From Claveliimonas stercoravium (lineage in GTDB: Bacteria; Bacillota; Clostridia; Lachnospirales; Lachnospiraceae): a stretch of 28,167 nt of DNA. This document shows positions 21,531 to 28,167 of this stretch, in pieces (position 1 is the stretch's first letter; each line of letters starts with the position of its first letter). The position numbers and the translations under genes are program-made. The stretch lies in assembly GCA_019117345.1 (NCBI GenBank), contig DWZW01000210.1:1-28167 (forward strand). The letters run 5' to 3'. Below the pieces are notes generated by a model. That model saw only the letters and a list, made by a program, of their open reading frames with translations, ran no database searches and was not told where the DNA came from.

Positions 21531-22799
21531 ATGACGATTGTATTGGATGTCCTTAACAAGGTAGTGGATCTTGGAGCTTTTGTAATGATGCCGGTCATTC
21601 TCTTTGTCATGGGAATGATATTCCGGATGAAACCGAGCGATGCACTGAGAGCAGGTATCACCGTAGGAATTGGATTTAAAGGTATATCCCTTGCCGCCGG
21701 GCTGATTACTGAAACGATGACGCCTCTGATTACCCAACTTCAGGAGCAGTGGGGACTTTCGTTAGACGCTGTGGATCTTGGTGTGCCTGTCGTATCTACG
21801 ATGTCGTTTAGCGATGGCAGGTTCGTTCTTATGATGTTTGGAGGCGTGCTTTTAGTTAATGCAGTGATGCTTCTTTTGAATTTGACGAAGACGCTTAATG
21901 TAGATATATGGAACTTCTGGCATTATCTTTTCATAGGGAGTCTGGCGACGATCATATCAGGAAATATCCTGATTGGACTGTTGGTTGGTGTTGTGTATTC
22001 AGCTATCAACCTTTTGCTCGCAGACCGTAATCAGGAGCTGATCTGTGAGGTGTGCGGGGAGCAGTACAGAGGTCTTTCCTTCTGTACTATGGCTTTCCCG
22101 GTTCTGCTCCCAATCGGCAGGGCAATAGACTGGGTTATTGACAAGATACCGGGTGTGAGGAAGATAGATTTCAATTTAAAGAAAGTTCCCAAGAAAGCGG
22201 CATTTTTTACAGAGCCGATCATGATAGGCTTTATAATCGGAGCAATCCTGGCGCTTCTTGCAAGCTATAGCTGGGACCAGTGCCTGAATGTAGGAATGAC
22301 GATGGCAGCGGCCATGTTCCTTCTTCCAAGGATGATTTCTATCCTGATGGAGGGGCTGTCTCCTATCGCAACTGCTACAAGAGAATTTATGGCTACCCGC
22401 TTCCCCAACAGGGAGTTCCGCATTGGCATGGATTTTGCCCTGCTTGTAGGTGATACAGATATGATTACACTGGGAATGATATTTGTGCCTATTTCGCTGC
22501 TGCTTGCAGTAATACTGCCGGGAAACAGGGTCCTTCCTCTGGTGGGACTGACCAACTTGTCCTATATGATGATGGCTCCGGTTATTGCATCTAAAAGAAA
22601 TATGTTCCGGGGACTGCTCATAGGCATTGTGATGGTCGTACTTGTGTTCTACATGGCATCCGCCATGTGTCCGCTCATTACAGAACTCGGAATACAGACA
22701 GGACTGGTGGAAGCGGGAGGCAACTATACGTTGTTTAATACAGGTGAGCATGTAGGATTTGTGCTGCTTCAGATACTGAAAATCTTCTTCCCGTCTTAA
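21531..22799 (+). CDS. PTS galactitol-type EIIC permease
   Basis: A 422-residue integral membrane permease of the galactitol IIC family. There are about ten hydrophobic segments. Family-type motifs include 'GAFVMMPVILFVMGMIF' near the N-terminus, 'GFKGISLAAGLI', 'DLGVPVVSTMSFSDGRF' (about 82-98) and, toward the C-terminus, 'EFRIGMDFALLVGDTDMIT' with 'LPLVGLTNLSYMM'. It moves and phosphorylates a polyol or sugar with IIB. Family members handle galactitol, arabitol, ribitol and other substrates, so substrate assignment from the family alone is not safe. The downstream class II aldolase follows after 27 bp. Confidence 0.93.
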   Translation: MTIVLDVLNKVVDLGAFVMMPVILFVMGMIFRMKPSDALRAGITVGIGFKGISLAAGLITETMTPLITQLQEQWGLSLDAVDLGVPVVSTMSFSDGRFVLMMFGGVLLVNAVMLLLNLTKTLNVDIWNFWHYLFIGSLATIISGNILIGLLVGVVYSAINLLLADRNQELICEVCGEQYRGLSFCTMAFPVLLPIGRAIDWVIDKIPGVRKIDFNLKKVPKKAAFFTEPIMIGFIIGAILALLASYSWDQCLNVGMTMAAAMFLLPRMISILMEGLSPIATATREFMATRFPNREFRIGMDFALLVGDTDMITLGMIFVPISLLLAVILPGNRVLPLVGLTNLSYMMMAPVIASKRNMFRGLLIGIVMVVLVFYMASAMCPLITELGIQTGLVEAGGNYTLFNTGEHVGFVLLQILKIFFPS

Positions 22800-22826
22800 A
22801 AAGACGAGGGTAGTAGGAGGAAAAAC

Positions 22827-23690
22827 ATGGTAACAGGAAGAGAAGAGATAGAAAAGTTATTTGCGGAAGCCGACAAAAAACAAATTGCGATCCCTCATTT
22901 TAATCATTCGGATTTTTGGGACATGTCTTTTATTACAGAGGCGGCTGAGGAGGAGAATTCACCAGTCATTATTGCGTGTCTGCCCAAGGTTATACAGGCA
23001 ATTGGCATAGAGAAGCTGGGAGCAGTGGCCAGGATCACGATGGAACAAAGCCGTGTGCCGGTAATCTATCATCTCGATCACTGTCACAGCGTTGAGATGT
23101 GCATGGAAGCGGTGGATAATGGGTACAACTCTGTAATGATTGACGGAGCGGATCTTCCTCTGGAGGAAAATATTGAGACTGTCAGGAAAGTGGTGGATTA
23201 TGCACATAAGAGAAATGTCCACGTGGAAGCAGAGATAGGAAAAATCAAAAGTGCTGGGGAGGAGGGCTACACTCCAAAAGGAGAGCTGGCGGCCCTGGAG
23301 GATGCCCGGCGTCTGGCGGAGGAGACAAAAGTGGATGCCCTGGCAGTGTCTATAGGAAGTGAGCATGGCTTTTACAGCCATGCTCCCCGGCTGGATTATG
23401 AACTGCTGGAGAAATTACACAAGGCGTTGCAGCTCCCGTTGGTCCTTCACGGGGGATCAGGTATCCCAAGAGAAGATGTCAGAAGAGCCATTGCCGGCGG
23501 TATCCGGAAAGTAAATGTAGGTACACAGATTAGATATACCTATATGAAATCAGTGGAGGAAGCTATCAGGATGATGGGGGCCGAGACACACACTGCGGAT
23601 ATTATGTCAGAGGCTAAAAAGGAAGTGAAAAAAGTGCTGAGAGAATGCATTGTCACCTGCCGCGGTGAAGAAGGGGCTGGCTGGAGATAA
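22827..23690 (+). CDS. Class II ketose-bisphosphate aldolase (KbaY/GatY/Fba-like)
   Basis: A 287-residue zinc aldolase of the FBP/tagatose-bisphosphate family. Key segments are 'AIPHFNHSDF' (about 20-29; a variant of the usual AFNxxN motif), 'IYHLDHCHSVEMCMEAVDNG' (zinc His, about 81-100), 'SVMIDGADLPLEENI', 'VEAEIG', 'SIGSEHGFY' with a zinc His, 'LVLHGGSGIP' and 'IRKVNVGT'. It is distinct from the housekeeping aldolase at 26940. In GatY/KbaY pathways it splits tagatose-1,6-bisphosphate, but no 1- or 6-phosphofructokinase or tagatose-phosphate kinase is encoded here, so it may act on another ketose phosphate. Confidence 0.9.
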   Translation: MVTGREEIEKLFAEADKKQIAIPHFNHSDFWDMSFITEAAEEENSPVIIACLPKVIQAIGIEKLGAVARITMEQSRVPVIYHLDHCHSVEMCMEAVDNGYNSVMIDGADLPLEENIETVRKVVDYAHKRNVHVEAEIGKIKSAGEEGYTPKGELAALEDARRLAEETKVDALAVSIGSEHGFYSHAPRLDYELLEKLHKALQLPLVLHGGSGIPREDVRRAIAGGIRKVNVGTQIRYTYMKSVEEAIRMMGAETHTADIMSEAKKEVKKVLRECIVTCRGEEGAGWR

Positions 23691-23707
23691 AATAAGGAGA
23701 GATGAGG

Positions 23708-23968
23708 ATGTACGCTAAAGAAGTGACAATTAACAATCCCACAGGCCTGCATGCACGGCCTGCCACACAGCTTGTAAGAGAAGCGGAGAAATATCAGTCT
23801 GAGATCAGGATTATAAAAGAGAATATGGTGATCAATCCTAAGAGCATTTTTAATGTACTGGCAGCGGGACTTTCCCAGGGAATCGCCATCACAGTAGAGG
23901 CGGAAGGGACGGATGAAAGGGAGGCTGTGGACAGCCTGTGCAGATTTATTGAAGATCTAAAGGAGTGA
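23708..23968 (+). CDS. HPr phosphocarrier protein encoded in the sugar operon
   Basis: An 86-residue HPr with a complete active site: 'NPTGLHARPATQLV' with His15, and the regulatory 'INPKSIFNV' with Ser46. I take the ATG at 23708, since the RBS AAGGAGAG is 6-8 nt upstream and the numbering then gives His15 and Ser46 exactly; the ATG at 23702 is too close to the RBS. It takes phosphate from the Enzyme I encoded next and can pass it to the IIA at 17953. The presence of both sites contrasts with the crh-like paralogue at 6413. It may be a dedicated paralogue or the cell's general HPr. Confidence 0.93.
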   Translation: MYAKEVTINNPTGLHARPATQLVREAEKYQSEIRIIKENMVINPKSIFNVLAAGLSQGIAITVEAEGTDEREAVDSLCRFIEDLKE

Positions 23969-23973
23969 GGCGT

Positions 23974-25701
23974 ATGATTGGCAGAGGAATTGCAGCGTCC
24001 AGGGGAAAAGCCTTGGCAAGGGCAATGGCTGCAGAGACGCAGCAGCAGATAGACTTGGAGAAAAAGAGTAAAGAAAATCTGCTACATTCTGTGGAAAGAG
24101 TGAAAGAGGCTATAGACTCTATCGCTGAAGAGATGAAGGATGAGGAAACACGCCTTGAAGGCGAAGAGGAAGCAATGCGTCTTGAGATTGTTCAGATGCA
24201 GCATACTATGCTGTCAGACGCTGTTTTTCATGACAGTATCAGAAAAGAACTGGAAGAGGGATATGCACCTGAGAGTGCTGTGGCCAGATGTATCGAGGCC
24301 CAGTGCCGTATGCTGGAAGCTATTGGAGATGCATATCTTGCAGCGCGCACGGACGATTTCCGGGATGTGGGAAACAGGATCATCTGCAGGCTTCTCGGAA
24401 AAAGGTATCCGGATCTTGGGAAACTGGAGGAGGATGTGATATTGACAGGAGAAAATATCTCACCCTCCGTGCTGGCTGGAGCGAAAAAGGGAAAAGTAAA
24501 AGGACTTCTGCTTGCAAAGGGATCCCGAACAGCCCATGTGTGCATACTTGCCGCCAATATGGGAATTCCTGCGGTTGTAGGATGCATCGGTGCAGAGAAG
24601 ATCAAGGATGGGGATATGGTCTTTGTGGACGGGACAGCAGGGAAAGCTGCCTGGGAAATGGATGAGGCCGCCCGGGCTGATGCATTGGCTGAGACAGTGA
24701 GCTATCAGGAAAAACAGAAAATTTTGGAGAAATATACAGAGAAAAAAGGTCAGACAAAGGACAAGGTTTCTGTGCAGATTATGGCGAATATCATGGATGC
24801 CCAGGCGGCAGAGCAGGCAAAACAGATGGGGGCGGAAGGAGTCGGGCTTTTTCGCACTGAATTTCTCTATATGGGAAGAAAAGATTTACCGGGAGAGGAA
24901 GAACAGTTTCAGGCATACAAAAAAGCGGCAGAGATGCTGCAAGGACAGCCTCTTGTGATACGCACTATGGATATAGGAGGAGATAAGCAGTCTGAGGCTT
25001 TGGAAATTCCGGCAGAGGAAAATCCTTTTCTGGGATATCGTGCGATTCGCATCTGTCTTGAACGAAAGGAACTTTTTTTTACCCAGCTTAAGGCTGTTTT
25101 GCGGGCATCTGCATATGGGAATGTGCGGGTGATGTTTCCTATGATCAGCAGTATGGCTGAACTTGAAGAAGCCCTTGCCTGTCTGCAAAAGGCAAAAGAC
25201 GAGCTTGATCAGCAAAGGATAGCATATGATAAAGATATACAGACAGGCATGATGGTGGAGGTGCCCTCTACAGCAATCCTGGCTTCCCGGTTCATCAAAA
25301 AGGTGGATTTTTTCAGCATAGGGAGCAATGATCTGACACAGTATGCACTTGCAGTGGACCGACAGAACGAAAAGGTTTGCGGGCTGTATGATTACTTTGA
25401 TCCCGGTGTGCTCCACTTGATATACACTGTGATTCGGGCATGTGAACAAGAGAATAAGGAATGCTGTCTCTGCGGGGAGATGGCATCAGATCCGCTCGCA
25501 GTTCCGGTTCTTCTGGGTATGGGACTGAAAAAATTCAGTGTAAACCCATCGGCGGTTCCTTTGGTAAAGTATCTTCTCTCAAAATGTGAGTATAAAAAGA
25601 TCAAACATGATGTACAGTGTATGCTTGAGATGGACGACAGACGCCAGATCAAGGAGGAGGCGATGGCTCTTTTGGATGAAGAGTACAGGTCATGGCTTTA
25701 G
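23974..25701 (+). CDS. PTS Enzyme I (phosphoenolpyruvate-protein phosphotransferase)
   Basis: A 575-residue Enzyme I, normal length, that transfers phosphate from PEP to HPr. The N-terminal domain has the phosphohistidine H188 in 'GSRTAHVCILAANMGIPAV', where the usual motif is GGRTSH(S/T)AI. The PEP-binding domain shows 'GVGLFRTEFLYMGR', 'IRTMDIGGDKQ', 'MFPMIS', 'GMMVEVPSTA', 'FFSIGSNDLTQYALAVDRQN' and catalytic Cys500 in 'CLCGEMASD'. The start at 23974 lies 8 nt after AAGGAG; a GTG at 23965 overlaps the HPr stop and is less likely. It follows HPr at once, so the operon carries its own general PTS proteins. Confidence 0.95.
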   Translation: MIGRGIAASRGKALARAMAAETQQQIDLEKKSKENLLHSVERVKEAIDSIAEEMKDEETRLEGEEEAMRLEIVQMQHTMLSDAVFHDSIRKELEEGYAPESAVARCIEAQCRMLEAIGDAYLAARTDDFRDVGNRIICRLLGKRYPDLGKLEEDVILTGENISPSVLAGAKKGKVKGLLLAKGSRTAHVCILAANMGIPAVVGCIGAEKIKDGDMVFVDGTAGKAAWEMDEAARADALAETVSYQEKQKILEKYTEKKGQTKDKVSVQIMANIMDAQAAEQAKQMGAEGVGLFRTEFLYMGRKDLPGEEEQFQAYKKAAEMLQGQPLVIRTMDIGGDKQSEALEIPAEENPFLGYRAIRICLERKELFFTQLKAVLRASAYGNVRVMFPMISSMAELEEALACLQKAKDELDQQRIAYDKDIQTGMMVEVPSTAILASRFIKKVDFFSIGSNDLTQYALAVDRQNEKVCGLYDYFDPGVLHLIYTVIRACEQENKECCLCGEMASDPLAVPVLLGMGLKKFSVNPSAVPLVKYLLSKCEYKKIKHDVQCMLEMDDRRQIKEEAMALLDEEYRSWL

Positions 25702-25715
25702 GAGGAGAAAAAGAG

Positions 25716-26684
25716 ATGGAAATGATCAGACTGGGAAGAAGTGAAATAGAGATTAGCCGTCTGGGTATGGGTACCTGGGCGATCGGCGGTGGACCGGCCT
25801 GGGGCGACAGAGATGAAGAACAGTGTATTGAGACGATTGTACAGGCCCCGGAAAAGGGGATCAATTTAATAGACACCGCGCCGGCGTATAATTTTGGCAA
25901 CAGTGAGAGGATTCTGGGAAAGGCTCTGCAAAGAATGGACCGCTCTAAAGTGCGGATCATTACAAAGTGCGGGATTGTGTGGGACAGAAAAGGAAGCCTA
26001 TTTAATAAAGTGGGAGATGTCCAGCTTTACAAAAATCTTTCCGCGGACTCGCTCCGAAGAGAGGTGGAGGATAGTCTTAAGAGGCTTGGAACAGATTACA
26101 TAGATGTGTATATGACCCATTGGCAGTCAGTAGAGCCGTATTTTACCCCCATACAAGAGACCATGGGGGAACTTGTGAAAATGAAAGAGGAAGGCTTGAT
26201 AAGAGCTGTGGGAGCAGCCAATGTGACTGTGGATCATATACGGCAGTATCTGTCCTTTGGTGAACTGGATGTTGTGCAGGGAAAGTACAGTATCCTGGAC
26301 AGACAGGCCGAGGAGGAGCTTATCCCGTTCTGCTGCGAGAACGGCATTACCTTTCAGGCATATTCTCCTTTGGAACAGGGACTTTTAAGCGGCAGATATA
26401 AGAAGGACTATGTGCCTAAAGCATCCCAGTCCGGTAAAAAATGGTTCCAGAAGGAAAATATGGGAAGAGTTATTGATATGTTGGAAACGTGGGAGCCGCT
26501 ATGTGAAAAGTACAAATGTACGAAGGCGGATTTGGCGCTTGCATGGCTCATGGGTCAGGGAGATTACATTAATGTGCTGACCGGTTGTTCCAAGGTGGAG
26601 CAGCTTGAAGAAAATGCCAGGGCATTGTCTGTCAAGCTGGAAAAAAATGACATTGACTGGTTGAGAAAGGTCTCAGAGATTTAA
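25716..26684 (+). CDS. Aldo/keto reductase (IolS/YhdN-like)
   Basis: A 322-residue NAD(P)H-dependent (beta/alpha)8 reductase. The catalytic tetrad is visible: Asp and Tyr in 'NLIDTAPAYNFGNSE', Lys in 'RIITKCG' and His in 'VYMTHWQ'. Later 'GAANVTVDHI', 'VQGKYSILDRQAEEEL', 'QAYSPLEQGLLSGRY' and 'VLTGCSKVEQLEENA' are typical of the AKR11/YajO-like group. The start at 25716 is 10 nt after AGGAGG; an ATG at 25692 would overlap Enzyme I. As the last gene of the PTS operon and its only oxidoreductase, it may oxidise the imported polyol phosphate or reduce an aldehyde released by an aldolase. Neither role is proven by sequence. Confidence 0.9.
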   Translation: MEMIRLGRSEIEISRLGMGTWAIGGGPAWGDRDEEQCIETIVQAPEKGINLIDTAPAYNFGNSERILGKALQRMDRSKVRIITKCGIVWDRKGSLFNKVGDVQLYKNLSADSLRREVEDSLKRLGTDYIDVYMTHWQSVEPYFTPIQETMGELVKMKEEGLIRAVGAANVTVDHIRQYLSFGELDVVQGKYSILDRQAEEELIPFCCENGITFQAYSPLEQGLLSGRYKKDYVPKASQSGKKWFQKENMGRVIDMLETWEPLCEKYKCTKADLALAWLMGQGDYINVLTGCSKVEQLEENARALSVKLEKNDIDWLRKVSEI

Positions 26685-26717
26685 AAAAGATTGATGTTTT
26701 ATATGATTGAACTATAA
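26683..26717 (+). repeat. Promoter-like repeat, copy 1
   Basis: This approximately 35-bp segment starts at the AKR stop codon and is repeated imperfectly at 26828-26863. It holds TTGATG (26691-26696), a 16-bp spacer and TATAAG (26713-26718), a weaker version of the fba promoter. Confidence 0.7.
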
Positions 26718-26827
26718 GCTTGTTTTTGATTTTATGATGATATGTGGTGCTTTCTTCTGCCCTTTTGGAGGAGGCGGCTATCACGGGAGTGGATCAGGGA
26801 GGAGCGCAGGCAAAAGTGCAGAGCTGT

Positions 26828-26863
26828 AAAAAAGATTGTCATTTTTATGTGATTGAGCTATAA
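26828..26863 (+). repeat. Promoter-like repeat, copy 2
   Basis: The second copy of the segment at 26683-26717. Both share AAAAAAGATTG, a T-rich core, TGATTGA and CTATAA. The 110 bp between the copies (26718-26827) show no supported gene. Confidence 0.7.
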
Positions 26864-26864
26864 T
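26836..26864 (+). promoter_or_regulatory. Main promoter of fba
   Basis: TTGTCA (26836-26841), a 17-bp spacer and a perfect TATAAT (26859-26864), lying 75 bp before the fba ATG. One of the strongest promoters in the window, as expected for a glycolytic gene. Confidence 0.88.
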
Positions 26865-26882
26865 AAAAAAAGCGAAGCCTGT

Positions 26883-26911
26883 ACTGCCTTTATGGGAGTA
26901 CTCCCGGCAGT
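26883..26911 (+). promoter_or_regulatory. Palindromic hairpin in the fba leader
   Basis: ACTGCC (26883-26888) and GGCAGT (26906-26911) flank the perfect 12-bp palindrome GGGAGTACTCCC (26894-26905), with five unpaired bases on one side. It lies in the transcribed leader between promoter and RBS. It could be an mRNA-stabilising hairpin or a protein-binding operator. Confidence 0.5.
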
Positions 26912-26939
26912 GCAAAATAAGGAAGTGGAGGAGACTATC

Positions 26940-27803
26940 ATGTTAGTATCAGCAAAAGAAATGCTTGAAAAAGCAGTAGAAGGCCACTACGCAGTAGGCC
27001 AGTTCAACATCAACAATCTGGAGTGGACAAAATCCATCCTTCTGACAGCAGAGGAGCTGAAATCTCCCGTGATCCTGGGCGTGTCCGAGGGCGCAGGAAA
27101 ATATATGACAGGTTTCAAGACAGTTGCTGCCATGGTGAAGGCTATGATCGAGGAGCTGAACATCACAGTTCCGGTTGCCCTTCATCTGGACCATGGAACC
27201 TACGAGGGATGCTACAAGTGCATCGAGGCAGGATTTTCATCCATCATGTTCGACGGCTCCCACTATCCCATCGAGGAGAACGTAGCTAAGACAAAAGAGC
27301 TTGTTGCCGTATGCGCAGAGAAAGGACTGTCTCTGGAGGCAGAGGTAGGCTCCATCGGCGGCGAGGAAGACGGCGTTGTGGGAATGGGCGAGTGCGCAGA
27401 TCCCCAGGAGTGCAAGATGATCGCTGACCTGGGCGTTACCATGCTGGCAGCCGGCATCGGAAACATCCACGGAAAATATCCGGCAAACTGGCAGGGACTC
27501 AGCTTTGAGACTCTGGACGCCATCCAGAAGCTGACAGGCAAGATGCCTCTCGTACTTCACGGCGGCACAGGTATCCCGGAGGATATGATCAAGAAGGCTA
27601 TCAGCCTTGGCGTTGCAAAGATCAATGTAAACACAGAGTGCCAGCTCTCCTTTGCTGACGCTACACGTAAATACATCGAGGCAGGCAAGGATCTTGAGGG
27701 CAAGGGCTACGATCCCCGCAAGCTTCTGAAACCGGGCGCAGACGCGATCATGGCAACTGTAAAAGAGAAGATGGAGTTATTCGGTTCCGTAGGCAAAGCC
27801 TAA
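26940..27803 (+). CDS. fba: Class II fructose-1,6-bisphosphate aldolase
   Basis: A 287-residue zinc-dependent glycolytic aldolase that splits fructose-1,6-bisphosphate into DHAP and glyceraldehyde-3-phosphate. Seen are 'YAVGQFNINNLEW' (about 17-29), zinc His in 'PVALHLDHGTYEGCYKCIEA', 'SIMFDGSHYPIEENV', 'LEAEVGSIGGEEDG', 'AAGIGNIHGKYP' with a zinc His, 'LVLHGGTGIP' and 'AKINVNTE'. The start at 26940 follows GGAGGAG by 6 nt; an upstream in-frame ATG at 26853 overlaps the promoter -10 region and is rejected. It has a dedicated strong promoter and codon use like the high-GC genes, so it is taken as the housekeeping enzyme, separate from the PTS-operon aldolase. Confidence 0.96.
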   Translation: MLVSAKEMLEKAVEGHYAVGQFNINNLEWTKSILLTAEELKSPVILGVSEGAGKYMTGFKTVAAMVKAMIEELNITVPVALHLDHGTYEGCYKCIEAGFSSIMFDGSHYPIEENVAKTKELVAVCAEKGLSLEAEVGSIGGEEDGVVGMGECADPQECKMIADLGVTMLAAGIGNIHGKYPANWQGLSFETLDAIQKLTGKMPLVLHGGTGIPEDMIKKAISLGVAKINVNTECQLSFADATRKYIEAGKDLEGKGYDPRKLLKPGADAIMATVKEKMELFGSVGKA

Positions 27804-27831
27804 GAAGAGCCGGCCATATAGTAAGAAGAGC

Positions 27832-27870
27832 AAAGGTGTTCCGGTCCGGTGAGGGCCGGAGTGCCTTTTT
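27832..27870 (+). terminator. Intrinsic terminator of fba
   Basis: A GC-rich hairpin with TCCGG (27840-27844) pairing with CCGGA, GG/CC closing pairs with an internal loop, and a TTTTT tail, 30-65 bp after the fba stop. Confidence 0.7.
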
Positions 27871-27907
27871 CTGGTCATACAGGGAAAGAAAGGATACTAA
27901 ATAAAAT

Positions 27908-28167
27908 ATGAGCGAATTGATTAATATTGCGGAGATCTTTGGAGAAAATGTATTTGACGACGCAACCATGCAGGAGCGCCTGCCGAAGAAGGTCTATAAA
28001 GATCTGAAGAAGATGATCGAGGAGGGCAAGGAGCTTGACCTTGCCACCGCGGACGTCATTGCCCATGAGATGAAGGAGTGGGCCATCGAGAAGGGAGCCA
28101 CCCACTACACCCACTGGTTCCAGCCTCTGACAGGGACCACGGCGGAGAAGCACGACTCCTTTATCTC
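27908..28167 (+). CDS. glnN: Glutamine synthetase type III, N-terminal fragment (cut by window edge)
   Basis: The first 86 codons of a GSIII (GlnN) glutamine synthetase, running off the window. Residues such as 'IFGENVFDDATMQERLPKKV' (9-28), 'DLATADVIAHEMKEWAIEKG' and 'ATHYTHWFQPLTGTTAEKHD' followed by SFI are the conserved start of the type III family. The full protein is usually about 700 residues. It makes glutamine from glutamate, ammonia and ATP. The start at 27908 follows AAGAAAGGA. The gap to the fba terminator is only about 37 bp and shows no clear promoter. Confidence 0.95.
   Translation, partial: MSELINIAEIFGENVFDDATMQERLPKKVYKDLKKMIEEGKELDLATADVIAHEMKEWAIEKGATHYTHWFQPLTGTTAEKHDSFI

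Noticed and set aside
26733..26828. Small ORF (MMICGAFFCP...) between the two promoter repeats
   Set aside because: There is no ribosome binding site before its ATG, the composition is glycine-rich and random-looking, and it lies between duplicated promoter segments.
1..28167. CRISPR arrays, insertion sequences, prophage genes, integrase or attachment sites
   Set aside because: No regularly spaced repeats, transposase or integrase motifs, or terminal inverted repeats were found on either strand.

Overview
The window looks like chromosome from an anaerobic Firmicute, most likely a Lachnospiraceae/Clostridia member. The signs are a type IIb MurB, the murB-rapZ-whiA-HPr order, a signal-less sporulation-type amidase, a holin-like type I toxin, a type III glutamine synthetase and strong AGGAGG ribosome binding sites. 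Taxonomy is inferred from gene families only.

Layout. 1-1.5 kb: YcxB-like membrane protein and a DeoR-family regulator. 1.5-1.9 kb: a compact type I toxin-antitoxin locus, with a 31-residue hydrophobic peptide on the minus strand and a convergent antitoxin RNA sharing one bidirectional terminator. 1.9-3.6 kb: a CwlC-like amidase with a SPOR domain behind an RBS-sequestering hairpin, then a sigma-factor-like protein lacking the promoter-melting segment and region 4. 3.6-6.7 kb: murB-rapZ-whiA-crh-like operon; the HPr paralogue has Asp instead of His at position 15 but keeps Ser46. 6.7-8.5 kb: lipid kinase, tRNA-Glu(CTC), and MscL with a C-terminal zinc ribbon.

8.5-17.9 kb is the most interesting block. 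A class V aminotransferase-fold gene and a LysR regulator diverge from promoters whose -35 boxes coincide. Next comes a co-directional set: pxpB, pxpC, accB (biotin carrier), accC (biotin carboxylase), a D-2-hydroxyacid dehydrogenase, pxpA and a DAACS-family symporter. PxpB and PxpC are homologous to the AHS1/AHS2 carboxyltransferase part of urea carboxylase, so PxpB-PxpC-AccB-AccC together match a split urea-carboxylase-like enzyme. PxpA would be an added hydrolase. The symporter lacks the arginine that binds acidic side chains in glutamate/aspartate members. I infer a biotin-dependent lactam- or amide-opening system for an unknown, possibly non-acidic substrate.

17.9-26.7 kb looks more AT-rich and encodes a nearly self-sufficient galactitol-family PTS: IIA, a PRD/IIB/IIA-domain activator, class II aldolase, IIB, IIC, a ketose-bisphosphate aldolase, its own His15 HPr, its own Enzyme I, and an aldo/keto reductase. 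There is no obvious polyol dehydrogenase or sugar-phosphate kinase, so the substrate is open. 26.7 kb to the end: a duplicated promoter segment, housekeeping class II fructose-bisphosphate aldolase, a terminator, and the 5' part of glnN cut by the window edge.
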